DNA of 39,568 bases, taken from Fragilariopsis cylindrus CCMP1102 (Eukaryota > Bacillariophyta > Bacillariophyceae > Bacillariales > Bacillariaceae). This document shows positions 11,854-22,120 of this stretch, in pieces. The position numbers were made by a program, and so were the translations under genes. The stretch's first letter is position 1, and the number at the start of each line of letters is the position of its first letter. The notes below the pieces were generated by a model. The model was not told the origin of the DNA. It worked only from the letters and a program-made list of their open reading frames with translations, and made no database searches. The stretch lies in contig FMBT01000043.1 of the NCBI GenBank assembly GCA_900095095.1, positions 1-39,568 of the forward strand, in the 5' to 3' direction.

Positions 11854-14103
11854 ATGATGACTGTCATCCTATCTTTTTTTGTTCTACTTTTTTTTCTTCT
11901 TCTTTTCTGGTATGGGCGCAAAATCTCAAACTTGATTGTGATCCATGTATCGAAAGAGCGAATTATAACATAAAAGCTATCACACACGGACTTAGCGATG
12001 AATTGTTCTGGCAAAAAAATAAAGCTACTATGGTCCAAGCTAGCAAAGATATGGGCGTAAACTTTGTTATGGACCTTTATGAAACTTTCGATTCCGAAAC
12101 TATGGCAGCTGATATTCGGGCAGCTGCGGATGGAAGCTTCGATGCTTTGATTGTTACCATTCCTTCAAAAGAGGTAGAAGATGCAGTGGCAGACGTGAAG
12201 GATACTGTACCCGTCTTTGGTTTCAATCAAGATTTGGATGACGACTTCACACGAAGCCTATTAGGATTTGTTGGATCGGATGAAGCAGAGGCAGGACAAG
12301 TGGCAGGTAAAAAAATCGTATCCTTACTCGAAGAAGATGGTGTAGAGAAAGCGTCCGGTTTTCTTCTCAATCATGCGCCAGGAATTGAAGGGCTCGAAGT
12401 TAGAATTCAGAACATTCAAGATGCAACTAAAGATGTCGTTGATTGGACGGTATTTAAATCTGACGATATTGGCAGGATTTACAAAATCTTACAGCTACAC
12501 TAGCAAATTGCACCTACGATGTTATTCAGACCTTAGGAACTTCACCGTTGAATATAACGCTTTCTACCTTAGATACAAATGACTGCATGGAAGATAAAAT
12601 CATTCTCGGAACTTTTGATGTCAACACCGAAATTTATGATGAGCTATCAACAGGAATGCTTGATTTCTCGGTTTCACAACAAACCTATCTACAAAGTGGT
12701 CTACCCGTCGTTATGGCCTCATTATATGCCTCAACCGGATTGGTATTGAATGTACCAACCAAATTCGGAAAATATCTATCCGGCCCAAAACTTGTCACTG
12801 CTGACACTCTTCCGTCCGCGAATATCCAAGCTTGCTCTAAGGTAGCCTTTCCAGTTTGTTCGTCCAATGATACTCTTCTTGTATCACCGGACGATACAGG
12901 TTCTTGTGCCTGCACAAATCGACCCGATATCAAACTTTCGGTGGTCACTCATGCTCAAAAAGGCGAGGCATTTTGGAATACAATTTATTCTGCTTTTGAT
13001 ACAGCAGCCATGGACATGAATGTTAGTCTAGTTGCGTCTCTATTCGATGCTGAACTTACTTCCGCAGAAGTGATTGAAAAACAGATCACTGCTATAGAGG
13101 AGGCATGTCGAAGTGAAATCGATGGCTTGATTGTGTCATTCCCAGCTGCTTCTACTGTTGATGCAGTTAAAGGGTGTACTGAAAATGGGATCCCAGTTGT
13201 TGTTATCAATGCAGGACCACATCTAGCCGTGGACAATGGTTATCACTATACTGGACAGGTAAGTGATGCAAATGTTTGTACTACTGTAAAAGCCATCACA
13301 ATCACAATTCTCACCCATCCATTCAAATTGCTTTGCCTCGCCAACAATAGAATGATTATAAGGCAGGTTTGGAGGCCGGAAAACGTTTAATAGATGCCGG
13401 TGCTTTTCTAGGATGGTGTATCTCACATGCCAATGTTACTGTGTTATTTGATCGGTGCGATGGCTTTGAGGAGGCTTTCGCTACAACTAATAATGCAGAA
13501 TATATGGGCGTAATTAATATTCCTAATGTGACAAATGCAACTGAATACAAGGTGATTGTAGAATCGACTATTGGTGAGGCTGTTGGTGAAGGAGCGTGGG
13601 ACGGTGTTGTTGCTCTCGCTGCAGGAGAACCACAAATTGTACCAATGCTTTCTGTCGTACAAGATCATCCCGAATTATTAGCCGGAGCATTCGACGTTAA
13701 TTCCGCATTGTTTCAAGCATTAGACGACGGGGAGCTCCTATTCGGCATAAATCAGGATACATATGAACAAGGATATTACCCTGTTGTCATGCTTGCATGG
13801 ATGGTCTCCACGGACGAGGAAATAGTAAACGATATCGTTGAGACAGGACCTACCTTTGTATTAACATCGCCTTCAGAAGCCGCACAAACTTGTTCTAATA
13901 ATAACTACGTTACGTGTGAAGGATCTGGAGACAACGAAACCGAACAAACCAAGCCGTCAGAAGATGATACTGGTGATTCTAGTAGTGACTCGGATGGTTC
14001 AACCGGCTCTAACGATGGCACAAGTGGCTCGGGGCTTTCCTTTGATCGGAACATTCTTGTTGTGATCCTTCTAACTAGTCTTGGGGTATTTTTCAGGCCT
14101 TAA
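11854..14103 (+). CDS. Secreted tandem periplasmic-binding-protein (Peripla_BP_4-like) protein with GPI-like tail
   Basis: This eukaryotic protein contains two successive type I periplasmic sugar-binding folds (RbsB/LuxP-like). ATG 11854 opens a strong signal peptide (MMTVILSFFVLLFF...), cleaved probably near VWA/QN. Domain 1 (about residues 26-340) has GFVGSDEAEAGQVAGKKI and GTFDVNTEIYDELSTG followed by Q-x-x-YLQSGLPVVM. Domain 2 (about 345-660) has IDGLIVSFPAAST, YTGQAGLEAGKRL and GAFDVNSALFQALDDG followed by NQDTYEQGYYPVVM. Each copy ends with a Cys-x(6-7)-Cys segment, pointing to an old tandem duplication. A Ser/Gly/Asp/Thr-rich stalk then leads to a terminal hydrophobic segment (ILVVILLTSLGVFF) with almost nothing after it, as in GPI-anchor signals. 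One intron lies at 13259-13362. Two -1 breaks are needed: in the leader (T8 run or GGG, 11885-11913) and near 12471. The product is about 715 aa. Ligand unknown; a sugar or small signal is plausible. A bacterial origin for the fold is inferred. Confidence 0.85.
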
Positions 14104-14847
14104 TATCCTGTTAGTGAATTAGTTTGTATGCGTTATATACTGCAGCTCATGTGTTGAGCGTTATATTTCCGCAGCTCGATCGGTCGGTACGATGAGCACA
14201 CATAAGAGGAATGGATTTACAGACTTATGTGTGTTCGTTCAGACATTTGTGTACGAATATAATATGTTAAATGTGATTCTATGTAAATAAACAGTATGGT
14301 AACTCCGTGATCTCTATTCGAATACCTACTGAGAATAAACGACCTTTTTTATAATACAGCGAAAAAAAACAAGCACTATTTGAGCCTTTTCATATACTTG
14401 CATTATGATATAATACTATTGATATGACTTTTGTCTCTTGTCCAACAATATCATTTCTACCGGTAGTAACGAGTGGTTTCGAGCTGCTTATTTGAATAGA
14501 AGGCGGTACCGGTAACATTCTTGAAAAGAGATACGTTTCATTATTATCAGGTTATTCTTATGTAGCTAGAGATATCATTTAGCAATCACGGAGTGGTGAC
14601 CGAAAGCAATTCAGGATGAATATCCATAATTGATTGGGATGGCACGAATATGAGCGAGGAAAACGATGATTCGTTCTGTCTATTGTGGACGTGGATCTGA
14701 AGATAAAGACTCTATCATCGTTGATATGTCCAGCTTTTTGCTTACGCCGTCCACGTGATGGAAAACACACATATTGGCAGAAAAGACAATTTAGTAGTGA
14801 AGCTACGATTATCTAGTCCTATTCTGTTTTTCGATTCGTTTCGTTTC
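14104..14847. other. Convergent 3' intergenic region
   Basis: 744 bases between the 3' ends of the sugar-binding gene and the kinase gene. Only short spurious ORFs are present. I see no RNA gene or repeat. Confidence 0.5.
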
Positions 14848-16301
14848 CTATATTGATATAAGACCTCCTCTTCTGGACGGATTATCTGCTGCTCGGACAG
14901 AAGCAGGAATAGTATCGGTGTGAGCAAACCAAGGATGATTCAAAACTTCGTCCAGTGTGAGACGTAATCTTGCGTCGATTTGTAGCATATTTATTAAAAG
15001 ATGACTACATTCATTTGAAACGTTTATTCCCCAGTCACTTAATAGCCGTGGCAATCCATGGGTCATCCAATAGAATTGTGCATCCGAAATATGCGGTCGA
15101 GAGTAAGATTTATTCCCCGTAACCATACAAAATAGAATGGTACCCGCGGTCCAAATATCCACTGCACCCCCATCAAAGGGTTTTCGACTTAAATAAATTT
15201 CTGGACTCATGTAGGGTAATTTCCTACCGAAGCAATTTTTATAAACAACGCGTGGGATAAAAAGATATGTATAAGATTGATTCAAGTAGAGCATACAGGT
15301 ACTGTTGCATTTATCTCGATATACTAAATGTACTTACCCACAGGTACCCTGAGGAGCAATCAGTCGCTTTTCGGTACCATTTGCGATATCTGTGACAGTG
15401 TTGTTATTTTTTGTATTTGGATCGTTATATGGCACCCGTATTGCCATACCCATATCAATAATGAGAGAATTATCAGTGTCTATCATGACATTTTCGGGAC
15501 TAAGATCACGATGACATACACCCTTTCCATGCAGGTGTCGAATACCATCTATTATTTGACGAAACCAATACCTCGCTTCGGCTTCTGGAAATCCATGTCC
15601 TCGTTCTTGAGATTCTTGTAACATTTCAAATAGATCACCAGAATCTGCATATGGCATAATAACATTAAGATTACTACCATCAAAAAGAGTTTCAATGATC
15701 CCCATAACATGACGATTGGAATCACCAATCAATTGCATCGCGGCTACTTCTTGTAATGGGTTTTCAGCATGTTTCCCTTTATATCGTTCCATTCGTCGAC
15801 TGTAATTGACTTTCACAGCCACATACTGTTTTGTAATTTCAAATAGTACATCATCATCTTCTTCATCGTAATCTCCTGCCTCGCTGTCATCGTCACTAAG
15901 TGAATCATCAGAATTATCCGCAGCACATCGTTTTAAAACGTAACAAATTTCAACGTGTCCCATGATTGTTTTTATTTTTTTCTTGAACGGTATCGGCCAA
16001 TAGGCCTGTTTCACTCGACTAAGTGCTCTTTCGGGTGATTCTCCATATTCTCTGGAATAGTCTCGAAATAAACACTATTAGCAACTTGATGTTTTCTTGT
16101 ATGTGCGTCGTATACTAAAACATCATCCCGTCGGCCACGTTCAAATCGCGGTGGAGGAAACTCAATAGGAGCAGCAGGTGGACCAGATTTCTCTATTCGA
16201 TCCCAAGGTCGGCTAGGACCAGGAATACGTATTTCGTCCATTGCTGATGTCACCTCTGCCATACCCATATCGGTATCATTGTTGTTCTGTGCAGCAACCA
16301 T
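14848..16301 (-). CDS. Atypical serine/threonine protein kinase
   Basis: A protein kinase of about 446 aa. The C-lobe is standard: HRDLSPENVMID (catalytic loop, D and N present), GTCGKLPYMSPEIY (activation segment end), DIWTAGTILFCMVTG and LTLDEVLNHPWF. The beta3 lysine is in YVAVKV. Unusual points are DMG instead of DFG, no recognisable GxGxxG loop (the equivalent stretch reads TIMGHVEICYVLKR), and an acidic insertion (SDDSLSDDDSEAGDYDEEDDD) between beta2 and beta3. The first about 95 residues are a Pro-rich leader without homology that I recognise. One intron, 15224-15337, splits the activation loop (..GTCG/KLPYMSP). A -1 break near 16011-16016 joins the leader (LVE) to VKQAYWPIP. It resembles CAMK-like kinases common in diatoms; substrate unknown. 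The ATG at 16301 is the first start after the A/T-rich upstream region. Confidence 0.85.
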
Positions 16302-17064
16302 GGCTTTATTATTATTATTGATTGATTTTTTTTTCTTTCAACGTAAGCGATTTAAATAGGCGGTCGTCGTCGTCGTCGAGGAATGGCAGAGTATCACTGC
16401 AATATTTTCTGTCTATACTGATACTGTAGACTAGAACTAGGCTTTCTGCCTTTGCCTTATGGAGTTAGTTGGTCACTACTTTTCAATCACCCAAAGTCAG
16501 AAATAATATCTACGGTCAGTATCGGTTTGCCTCAACGCTTAACGTTTGTACAGTTTGAACGTGATCTAGTCTATAATGATAAGCAAAGTATTGAGAATGC
16601 TTTGCAATAACTACTTCCAATGTTTACTATCTCTATTCAATGTTCATCAATGTGCCGGTATCAGGTACAGTACTGTATGACAACATATGCTGCCATAGGT
16701 TTCGAATTGTTTCATGCCGATTAATTAAAATTTATATATTGATTATTCGATTTCGCCAACAAGATTTAGTACTGTAATGCGAACTTATTATTAGGAGGGC
16801 CTATTTAGTGTTCTCTACGATTATTTTATTTGTACTAGTGAGTATACAATAAGTGTCGTTTAGGGCATAACGAATAAGGTTAAGGTTATTGGATAAATAC
16901 CGAAGGGCGAACGTACGACGGTAACGTCCAAAATTTGAATTCTACAACAAAATCAAAACAATTTCACAATTAATTGCATGAAGTAAGTAATGCACTGTAA
17001 TACTAATTGCGATCGCAAAATAAATTCTAATAGCTATTTCGAATAAGAAAACTTCACCTCAAAA
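16302..17064. other. Divergent intergenic region
   Basis: 763 bases between the kinase start and the methyltransferase start, with a short GTCGTCGTCGTCGTCG tract near 16362-16378. It presumably contains both promoters. I see no ORF, RNA gene or recognisable motif. Confidence 0.5.
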
Positions 17065-18305
17065 ATGGCATTGGTAGTAGCATTAGAAGCGCACGACGTT
17101 GAACTACCAGTTGAAATTTCTCAACCAATCATACCACCACGACGAGATGAGGAGTTGTCACTGTTACAGAACCAGAAACAACAACAACAACAACAGCAAC
17201 AGCAACAGCAACAACAGCGAGGTAGTCGTCGTCCTAGAAAAAAATCGTCGGAAAGGAATAAACGTCACGGAGCTCGTAATCAACATCGTCATAAGTTTTT
17301 TATTAAATGGTTACTAAAAACTTTTAATATTAAAGAAGATCAATCATCATCGCAGGAACAACAACAACAGCATATATTGGACGTTGCAGGGTAAGTACTA
17401 TAATAGGACGACAAGTCATGTGTCAATTTTTCTTTTTCGCCAATCTATATCATTGTTGTAATGTAATTTATTAACGATGTGCAACTTTCTTCCTCTTTTT
17501 CTTCCTTGTTTCAGTGGTAGGGGCGAGGTTTCTGCTAGGTAAATAGGTCGTATTGATATTTGTACCATATGTGGAATCAATTTTTTTTTCTTTCTTTTTT
17601 TCGTATCTCATTGCCAAAAATATGTGTGTTCCTTCTTTCTTCGTCTTTTTTGTACCGTACTCTGTACTTATATTAAGACTTACGATGTGTCATCGGCAAC
17701 AAGTTATTATGGTTGATCCTAGGCCAGCCGATATTGTGGATTGCTATGAACGAATTGTTCTTCCAAGGATTCCTAACAAATGGCAAGCACGATTAGAAGA
17801 GAAACGATCTATTAATCCAGATTTTATCAAAGACACTATAAAGTCACGATTTCAACAATTAGTAACTACATTTGATGAATACAAATTCAATAATAATGTC
17901 AGTAGTAATAACAAAAACAAAACAGACGACGACGAAATAATATCATTAGAATTACGAAATGCCATTGAAGATTCATCCCTAATAATTGGACTACATGCTG
18001 ATGGGGCTACAGAGGCTATTGTGGATGCTGCTTTAAAATATAATAAACCATTTGTGGTCGTACCGTGTTGTGTCTTTCCAAGTTTCTTTCCATCTAGAAC
18101 TATATTGGTAGAAAGTAAAACGGTTCCAGTTCGGACACATGAACAATTTTGTCTCTTCCTACTACGGAAAGATCCAAGTTTGTCATGGAAGAACTCCCAT
18201 TTGATGGACGAAATATTGCTATTTGGTGGGATGGAAAGTGATCTTGCTGCTTGTGCACGTAATCAATTTTTGATGGAAGCCAACAACAACTACAAGTGCA
18301 TCTAG
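17065..18305 (+). CDS. SAM-dependent methyltransferase-like protein (PF13679/METTL25-TRM13-like fold)
   Basis: Three exons read without any frame break (about 325 aa); introns are 17391-17514 and 17539-17677. The split SAM-binding motif is rebuilt exactly by splicing: ILDVAGGRGEVSARL (motif I; exon ends fall inside Gly and Arg codons), followed by VIMVDPRP (acidic end of beta2). Further on are SLIIGLHADGATEAIVDAAL and PFVVVPCCVFPSFF, the PCC segment typical of the PF13679 group (METTL25, TRM13 relatives). The N-terminus has a 13-residue polyglutamine run encoded by CAA/CAG and a basic RRPRKKSSERNKRH stretch that could act as a nuclear or RNA-binding tail. Its substrate cannot be told from sequence. 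It is one of the four genes here with no frame disruption. Confidence 0.82.
17178..17217 (+). repeat. CAA/CAG trinucleotide run encoding polyglutamine
   Basis: An uninterrupted series of CAA and CAG codons in exon 1 of the methyltransferase-like gene gives 13 Gln. Such runs are length-variable. Confidence 0.9.
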
Positions 18306-18829
18306 CTAGGGAATAGGAAAGAGCCAAAATACTAAAAACTCTCATATTGTAATACAATCAATTGGTTTAAAAAAATTCTGGAACTATAACTCTCAATAAA
18401 GACTTCAGGATGAGAATAGAGTACGATTACACAGAGTATTTGCAGGGTATGATGGGAAGCTGTCACAACAACAACAAATCCCCCAATAATAAAACTCTAT
18501 TATATATTGTGATCGGAAAGACATAGAAGATCCGTCCTGCCCATTTCTGTTATCAAAAAAGGTATGGATATGATATGATATGATATGATATGATGCACGA
18601 GAAGTTGTGTTTAACCGGCTAAATTCTTCTCTCATGCATGATCTTCGATTACGACCGAACACTACGAGCGAGGTGCCGCTTATCACGATCCACCATTTAC
18701 TTTGTTAGCTTCTTGCGCTGCACCTTTATCAATATCAAATATTTAGTGTCACCATTTTTTGCAGAGATGTTATTATCAAACTTGATATTCTTTGATTGAA
18801 CGATCCGATCTAATATTGATCATTTATTT
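18306..18829. other. Convergent 3' intergenic region with a pentanucleotide repeat
   Basis: 524 bases between convergent genes. About 18566-18593 is a tandem GATAT/ATATG repeat with roughly five units. No gene is seen. Confidence 0.6.
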
Positions 18830-19312
18830 TTAAGCCGCCCGAATAGTCGCGTCGTTATCAGCTGGAGCCATTGTTTGTTGCCCATCATCCAGCTGCATAG
18901 CATACGGGAACCATTGACCTTTCTGCGGCTCAACCCAAAGTCCAATTATCGTACCCTTCATCCATGTATTACCACCCATGTTACATTCTACCCGCTGCTT
19001 AAGTTGAAAGCGCAATTTGGGTATATTGTTCTTCTTCTTGGCTCTACCAGCGTGAATAGTAGCACCGGTGATGTATCCGCCTACACCAGCTAAGATTAAC
19101 TTGCCCCAGCCATATCCACCAACTGCATTTGCTTTTCCTTCCTGTTTGGCGGCATAGTTGGAATATAGATTATCATCTTGACCGCCTCCTGTACCGTAGT
19201 TATCGTAGTCTTGGTTGTTCCATCCGCCGTCGTTGCCACCGTAATCGTAATCGCGTTGCTGGGCGACAGTAAAAGATACGAAAACGAAGAATAGAATAGA
19301 AACCTTCATCAT
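18830..19312 (-). CDS. Small secreted or membrane protein with a C-terminal DDG/APAD domain
   Basis: The preferred start is one of the paired Met codons at 19312/19309 (MMKVSILFFVFVSFTVAQQ), which gives a clean signal peptide cut near VAQ; an upstream in-frame Met at 19339 adds nine residues. The mature protein opens with a Gly/Asn/Tyr/Asp-rich stretch (about residues 20-55), then a moderately hydrophobic Gly-rich segment (KLILAGVGGYITGATIHAG) that may be a membrane helix, then a basic RAKKKNN. The C-terminal about 65 residues (RVECNMGGNTWMKGTIIGLW ... YAMQLDDGQQTMAPADNDATIRA) match a small beta-rich domain I recall as recurrent in algae and stramenopiles, with the pattern G-T-(I/V)-x-LW ... 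Y-x-(V/M)-x-LDDG-x-x-x-x-AP-x-D. Function is unknown. It is divergent from the proteasome-like gene. Confidence 0.78.
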   Translation of the reverse strand: MMKVSILFFVFVSFTVAQQRDYDYGGNDGGWNNQDYDNYGTGGGQDDNLYSNYAAKQEGKANAVGGYGWGKLILAGVGGYITGATIHAGRAKKKNNIPKLRFQLKQRVECNMGGNTWMKGTIIGLWVEPQKGQWFPYAMQLDDGQQTMAPADNDATIRAA

Positions 19313-19688
19313 AAATCTAAACAACTCCTTGCTGTCCACTGCTACTCTCTTTTATGAATACCGTAATCAATACTATTTGTACAAGTAAAAATGTAAACGA
19401 AATGAAATCAAATGAACTAATTCAAAGCAGAGAATGAAATGTGAAGATCGCAGTGAAGTTAGTTAGCAATTTAGCGCTTTGCGTAGAGATCCACGTGTTT
19501 TCAGTACCAGACCAGATAGTAAAGAATCTGTTCACAGTATGAAATACTGTTAGTACAAATTCTACACGTTAAGTAAAAGATTCTGCCTTTGGCAGTCCTC
19601 CTACTAGTACCTTTTTTTAGACAAACATTTCTTCACATTTCACAATTTCACGAGCAAACTCGAAAACAAACAACAAACAACAAACAAA
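19313..19688. other. Divergent intergenic region
   Basis: About 375 bases between the starts of the small secreted protein and the proteasome-like protein. CAAACAACAAACAACAAACA just before ATG 19689 is a short repeat in the presumed leader. No other feature is seen. Confidence 0.5.
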
Positions 19689-20606
19689 ATGATGGTACTA
19701 CGTCGTCTCTTTCTTGTCTTCTGGATTTGTGGTCCGGGAGGTTATTCTGCAGTGACACCAGATGGTCGGCACAGCTACAGTTTAACAACCTTTAATACTG
19801 GTGGAAAATTAGAGCAAGTAGAAAGAGCGTTAGTGGCTTCTTCTATGGGGACGCCTATTATTGGAATCATTAAAGGAGATACGATATTACTTTCATCGCC
19901 ACAAATTTTACCATCTCCCCTAATGAACGACGACGGAACATCTCGATTTACTGTTGTATCACCTCAAATCGTTGTGGGACACTCAGGAATTTCAGCTGAT
20001 GGCAGGGTCCTAGTTGAAAGTGCTCAGCGTTTGGCAATTGAACACGCGTATACCTTTGATGAACCAATTTCTATTCGATTGTTTCTGGAGGAAATATCTC
20101 TATTGTTTCAAGAGTATACGATGAAACCAGGAGCGAGACCCTTTGGTTGTACGCTTTTAGTAGGCTTTTTACCACCACTCACACCGTCTACTACCGGTAG
20201 TAGCAGGAGCAAAATCAAACAACAGAAACCTCGATTATTCCAAATTGATTGTTCAGGAACCGTCGTGGAACATGATACAGTAGCAATTATCAATGGTAAA
20301 TTTCCCGGGGAAGACTTGAAAACTAATCTCATGGATTTTGCAAATCAAAACGACGAAGTAGTCAATGAGATTGAAAAAGACAGAGAGTCCATATCTAAAA
20401 TTCTTCAAGAAGCATTAGAGATCACAACCAAAACCAAAAGAAAAGAAACAACAACGAAATTATTAGACAAGGAGAACAGTGGTGATAGCGGATATGTTTA
20501 CAGATTGCCGATGAGGATAATAAGCGCTTCTTTCAGTCGAAAAGAAGGTTTCAAAGTTGAGCGTAGGGTCTCATCAAGTGGTTTAGAGAGATCAATGATT
20601 CAATAA
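19689..20606 (+). CDS. Divergent proteasome alpha-subunit-like protein with N-terminal hydrophobic leader
   Basis: A single-exon ORF (305 aa, intact). Residues about 28-200 follow the 20S proteasome alpha fold: SYSLTTFNTGGKLEQVERAL (alpha signature, normally ..IEYAL), IIGIIKGDTILLSS, VGHSGISADGRVLVESAQRLAIEHAYTFDEPI, FQEYTMKPGARPFGCTLLVGF and LFQIDCSG. The closest subunit by eye is alpha2. Oddities: residues 1-20 (MVLRRLFLVFWICGPGGYSA) form a hydrophobic leader absent from cytosolic alpha subunits, the signature Tyr is Arg (VERAL), there is a Ser/Lys-rich insertion before the LFQ strand, and the last about 75 residues are charged and unlike proteasome. This could be a secreted or organelle-targeted paralogue, for example to the periplastidal space of the complex plastid (inference), or a degenerate alpha2 copy. 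It converges with CDK7. Confidence 0.8.
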   Translation: MMVLRRLFLVFWICGPGGYSAVTPDGRHSYSLTTFNTGGKLEQVERALVASSMGTPIIGIIKGDTILLSSPQILPSPLMNDDGTSRFTVVSPQIVVGHSGISADGRVLVESAQRLAIEHAYTFDEPISIRLFLEEISLLFQEYTMKPGARPFGCTLLVGFLPPLTPSTTGSSRSKIKQQKPRLFQIDCSGTVVEHDTVAIINGKFPGEDLKTNLMDFANQNDEVVNEIEKDRESISKILQEALEITTKTKRKETTTKLLDKENSGDSGYVYRLPMRIISASFSRKEGFKVERRVSSSGLERSMIQ

Positions 20607-20807
20607 TATTCATGCAGTGTCTTTGATTCCTAACAAATAATAAAAGACATGACTATTTTAACAATTTAATTTGAAAGAAAAATGGATCTACTTGTAGAGT
20701 TTCAAGTCATCATGCTTTAAAATTGTTTTGAAAATTAGATTGAATTGAAAATGTCAGTTGAAAATATTGATGACAATTATTCTCCCCTCTCTCAATATAT
20801 TTTTTCG

Positions 20808-22120
20808 TCAAGCCTCCAGTACAAGTTTTTCTTTTGGTGTAGGAGGAGGATCACTAGTAAAGTAAGGATGATCTAGAGCCTGTCGAGCAGTAAATCTCAT
20901 ATTCGGATCGAGCGTTAGAAGTGATCTTAATAATGATATTGCATCCTTAGGAGCTGCTGTGAAAATTTCATCGAATGGAATAGCAGGAACATCATCCCAA
21001 GTCAAACCTCTATGACATAATGGTAATGTTTTATGATCTGGCCAATTGACGTCCGTTGGGGTTCCAAAAACTATTTTTTTCGGTATATGAAATAGTCAAA
21101 ACAATTTATACAACAAAGGGGTGAGAATGACATATTTATTAATAAAAGTGCTCCAATAATGATGATGCATTCGATTCAATTCTCACGTCAACAACATTTG
21201 CGTGTGTTGTGTCGTGTTGTGTTGTGTAATCTCAACTTTAATTTACTACGTACCTGTAAATATTGTATCTAATTGTGAGATATCTGAATTCTTCCCTTGT
21301 AAGAACGGTCGTCTTAGTAATAATTCAGCAAAAATACATCCCACACTCCAAATATCAGCTGCAGAAGAGTATTCGTACGATCCAAGTAACAATTCAGGTG
21401 GTTTGTACCACAACGTAATAGCCTGTGGAGATAATCGTGTCTTTGGTGTTCCATACATCCGAGCAAGACCAAAATCAGCCAACTTCATTGTACCGTCTTT
21501 GAGGAAGAGCCTGTTATGTGATTAACGATGGTTGTAATTATTATAGAAAGATTTGAATGAAAAAATGCAACAATAAACATAGTATGGCTGTTTAGAAAAA
21601 AATTACAGCAAAAATTCATAACTGCCAATACACCACCAGTATAAGAATTACTGATTAACATGGCAGACTAACTGTCATATTGTTGGCAACTCGTTTGTTT
21701 GTACTTGTAGTATTTTTGACGTACATATTATCAGGTTTTAAATCACGATGTAATATCCAACGATCGTGACATGCAGATATAGCATTTAATAGAGACCATA
21801 AATGTTGTTTAATATCTGCCAATGAAATTGATATCGCAATATTATTAAGTATCTTTTCAAGATCCGTTACAGCAACCTCCATTACTAAACATACTGCTAA
21901 GTCTGGTGTAATAAAAACATCAATTAATTCAATTATATTTGGATGATTAAATTCACGTAATAATTTTATTTCACGTATTGCTGTAAATTACACCCTCTTC
22001 TGGTCGTTCTGATTTAATTTTTTTGATGGCAACTCTTCGATTCGTTCCTTTTTGTTCTGCTTCATGAACAACACCCCATGTTCCGGAACCAAGTGCACTG
22101 AGTACTTTATAATTGTCCAT
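20808..22120 (-). CDS. CDK7: CDK7-type cyclin-dependent kinase (CDK-activating/TFIIH kinase)
   Basis: CDK7 phosphorylates cell-cycle CDKs and, in TFIIH, the RNA polymerase II tail. Start at 22120: MDNYKVLSALGSGTWGVV (Gly loop), VAIKKIK, then a TAIREIKLLREFNHPNII helix, WILHRDLKPDN, LADFGLARMYGTP, DIWSVGCIFAELLLRRPFL and GTPTDVNWPD. It ends with a PPPTPKEKL motif near the C-terminus, where CDK7 proteins also have a P-x-PTP segment. Three exons; introns are 21511-21724 (splits the Met codon of KPDN/M) and 21071-21253. The product is about 305 aa. Between EEG and TAIRE (forward strand 21985-21989) two bases seem to be missing: one extra A and one extra T restore GVNFTAIRE, the usual CDK7 wording. 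The T-loop is unusual (KTRLSPQAITLWYKPPE, with PPE instead of APE). Divergent from the FCP gene. Confidence 0.88.

Noticed and set aside
12685..13236. Minus-strand ORFs inside the sugar-binding gene
   Set aside because: Shadows of the real + strand reading frame, which has clear domain homology.
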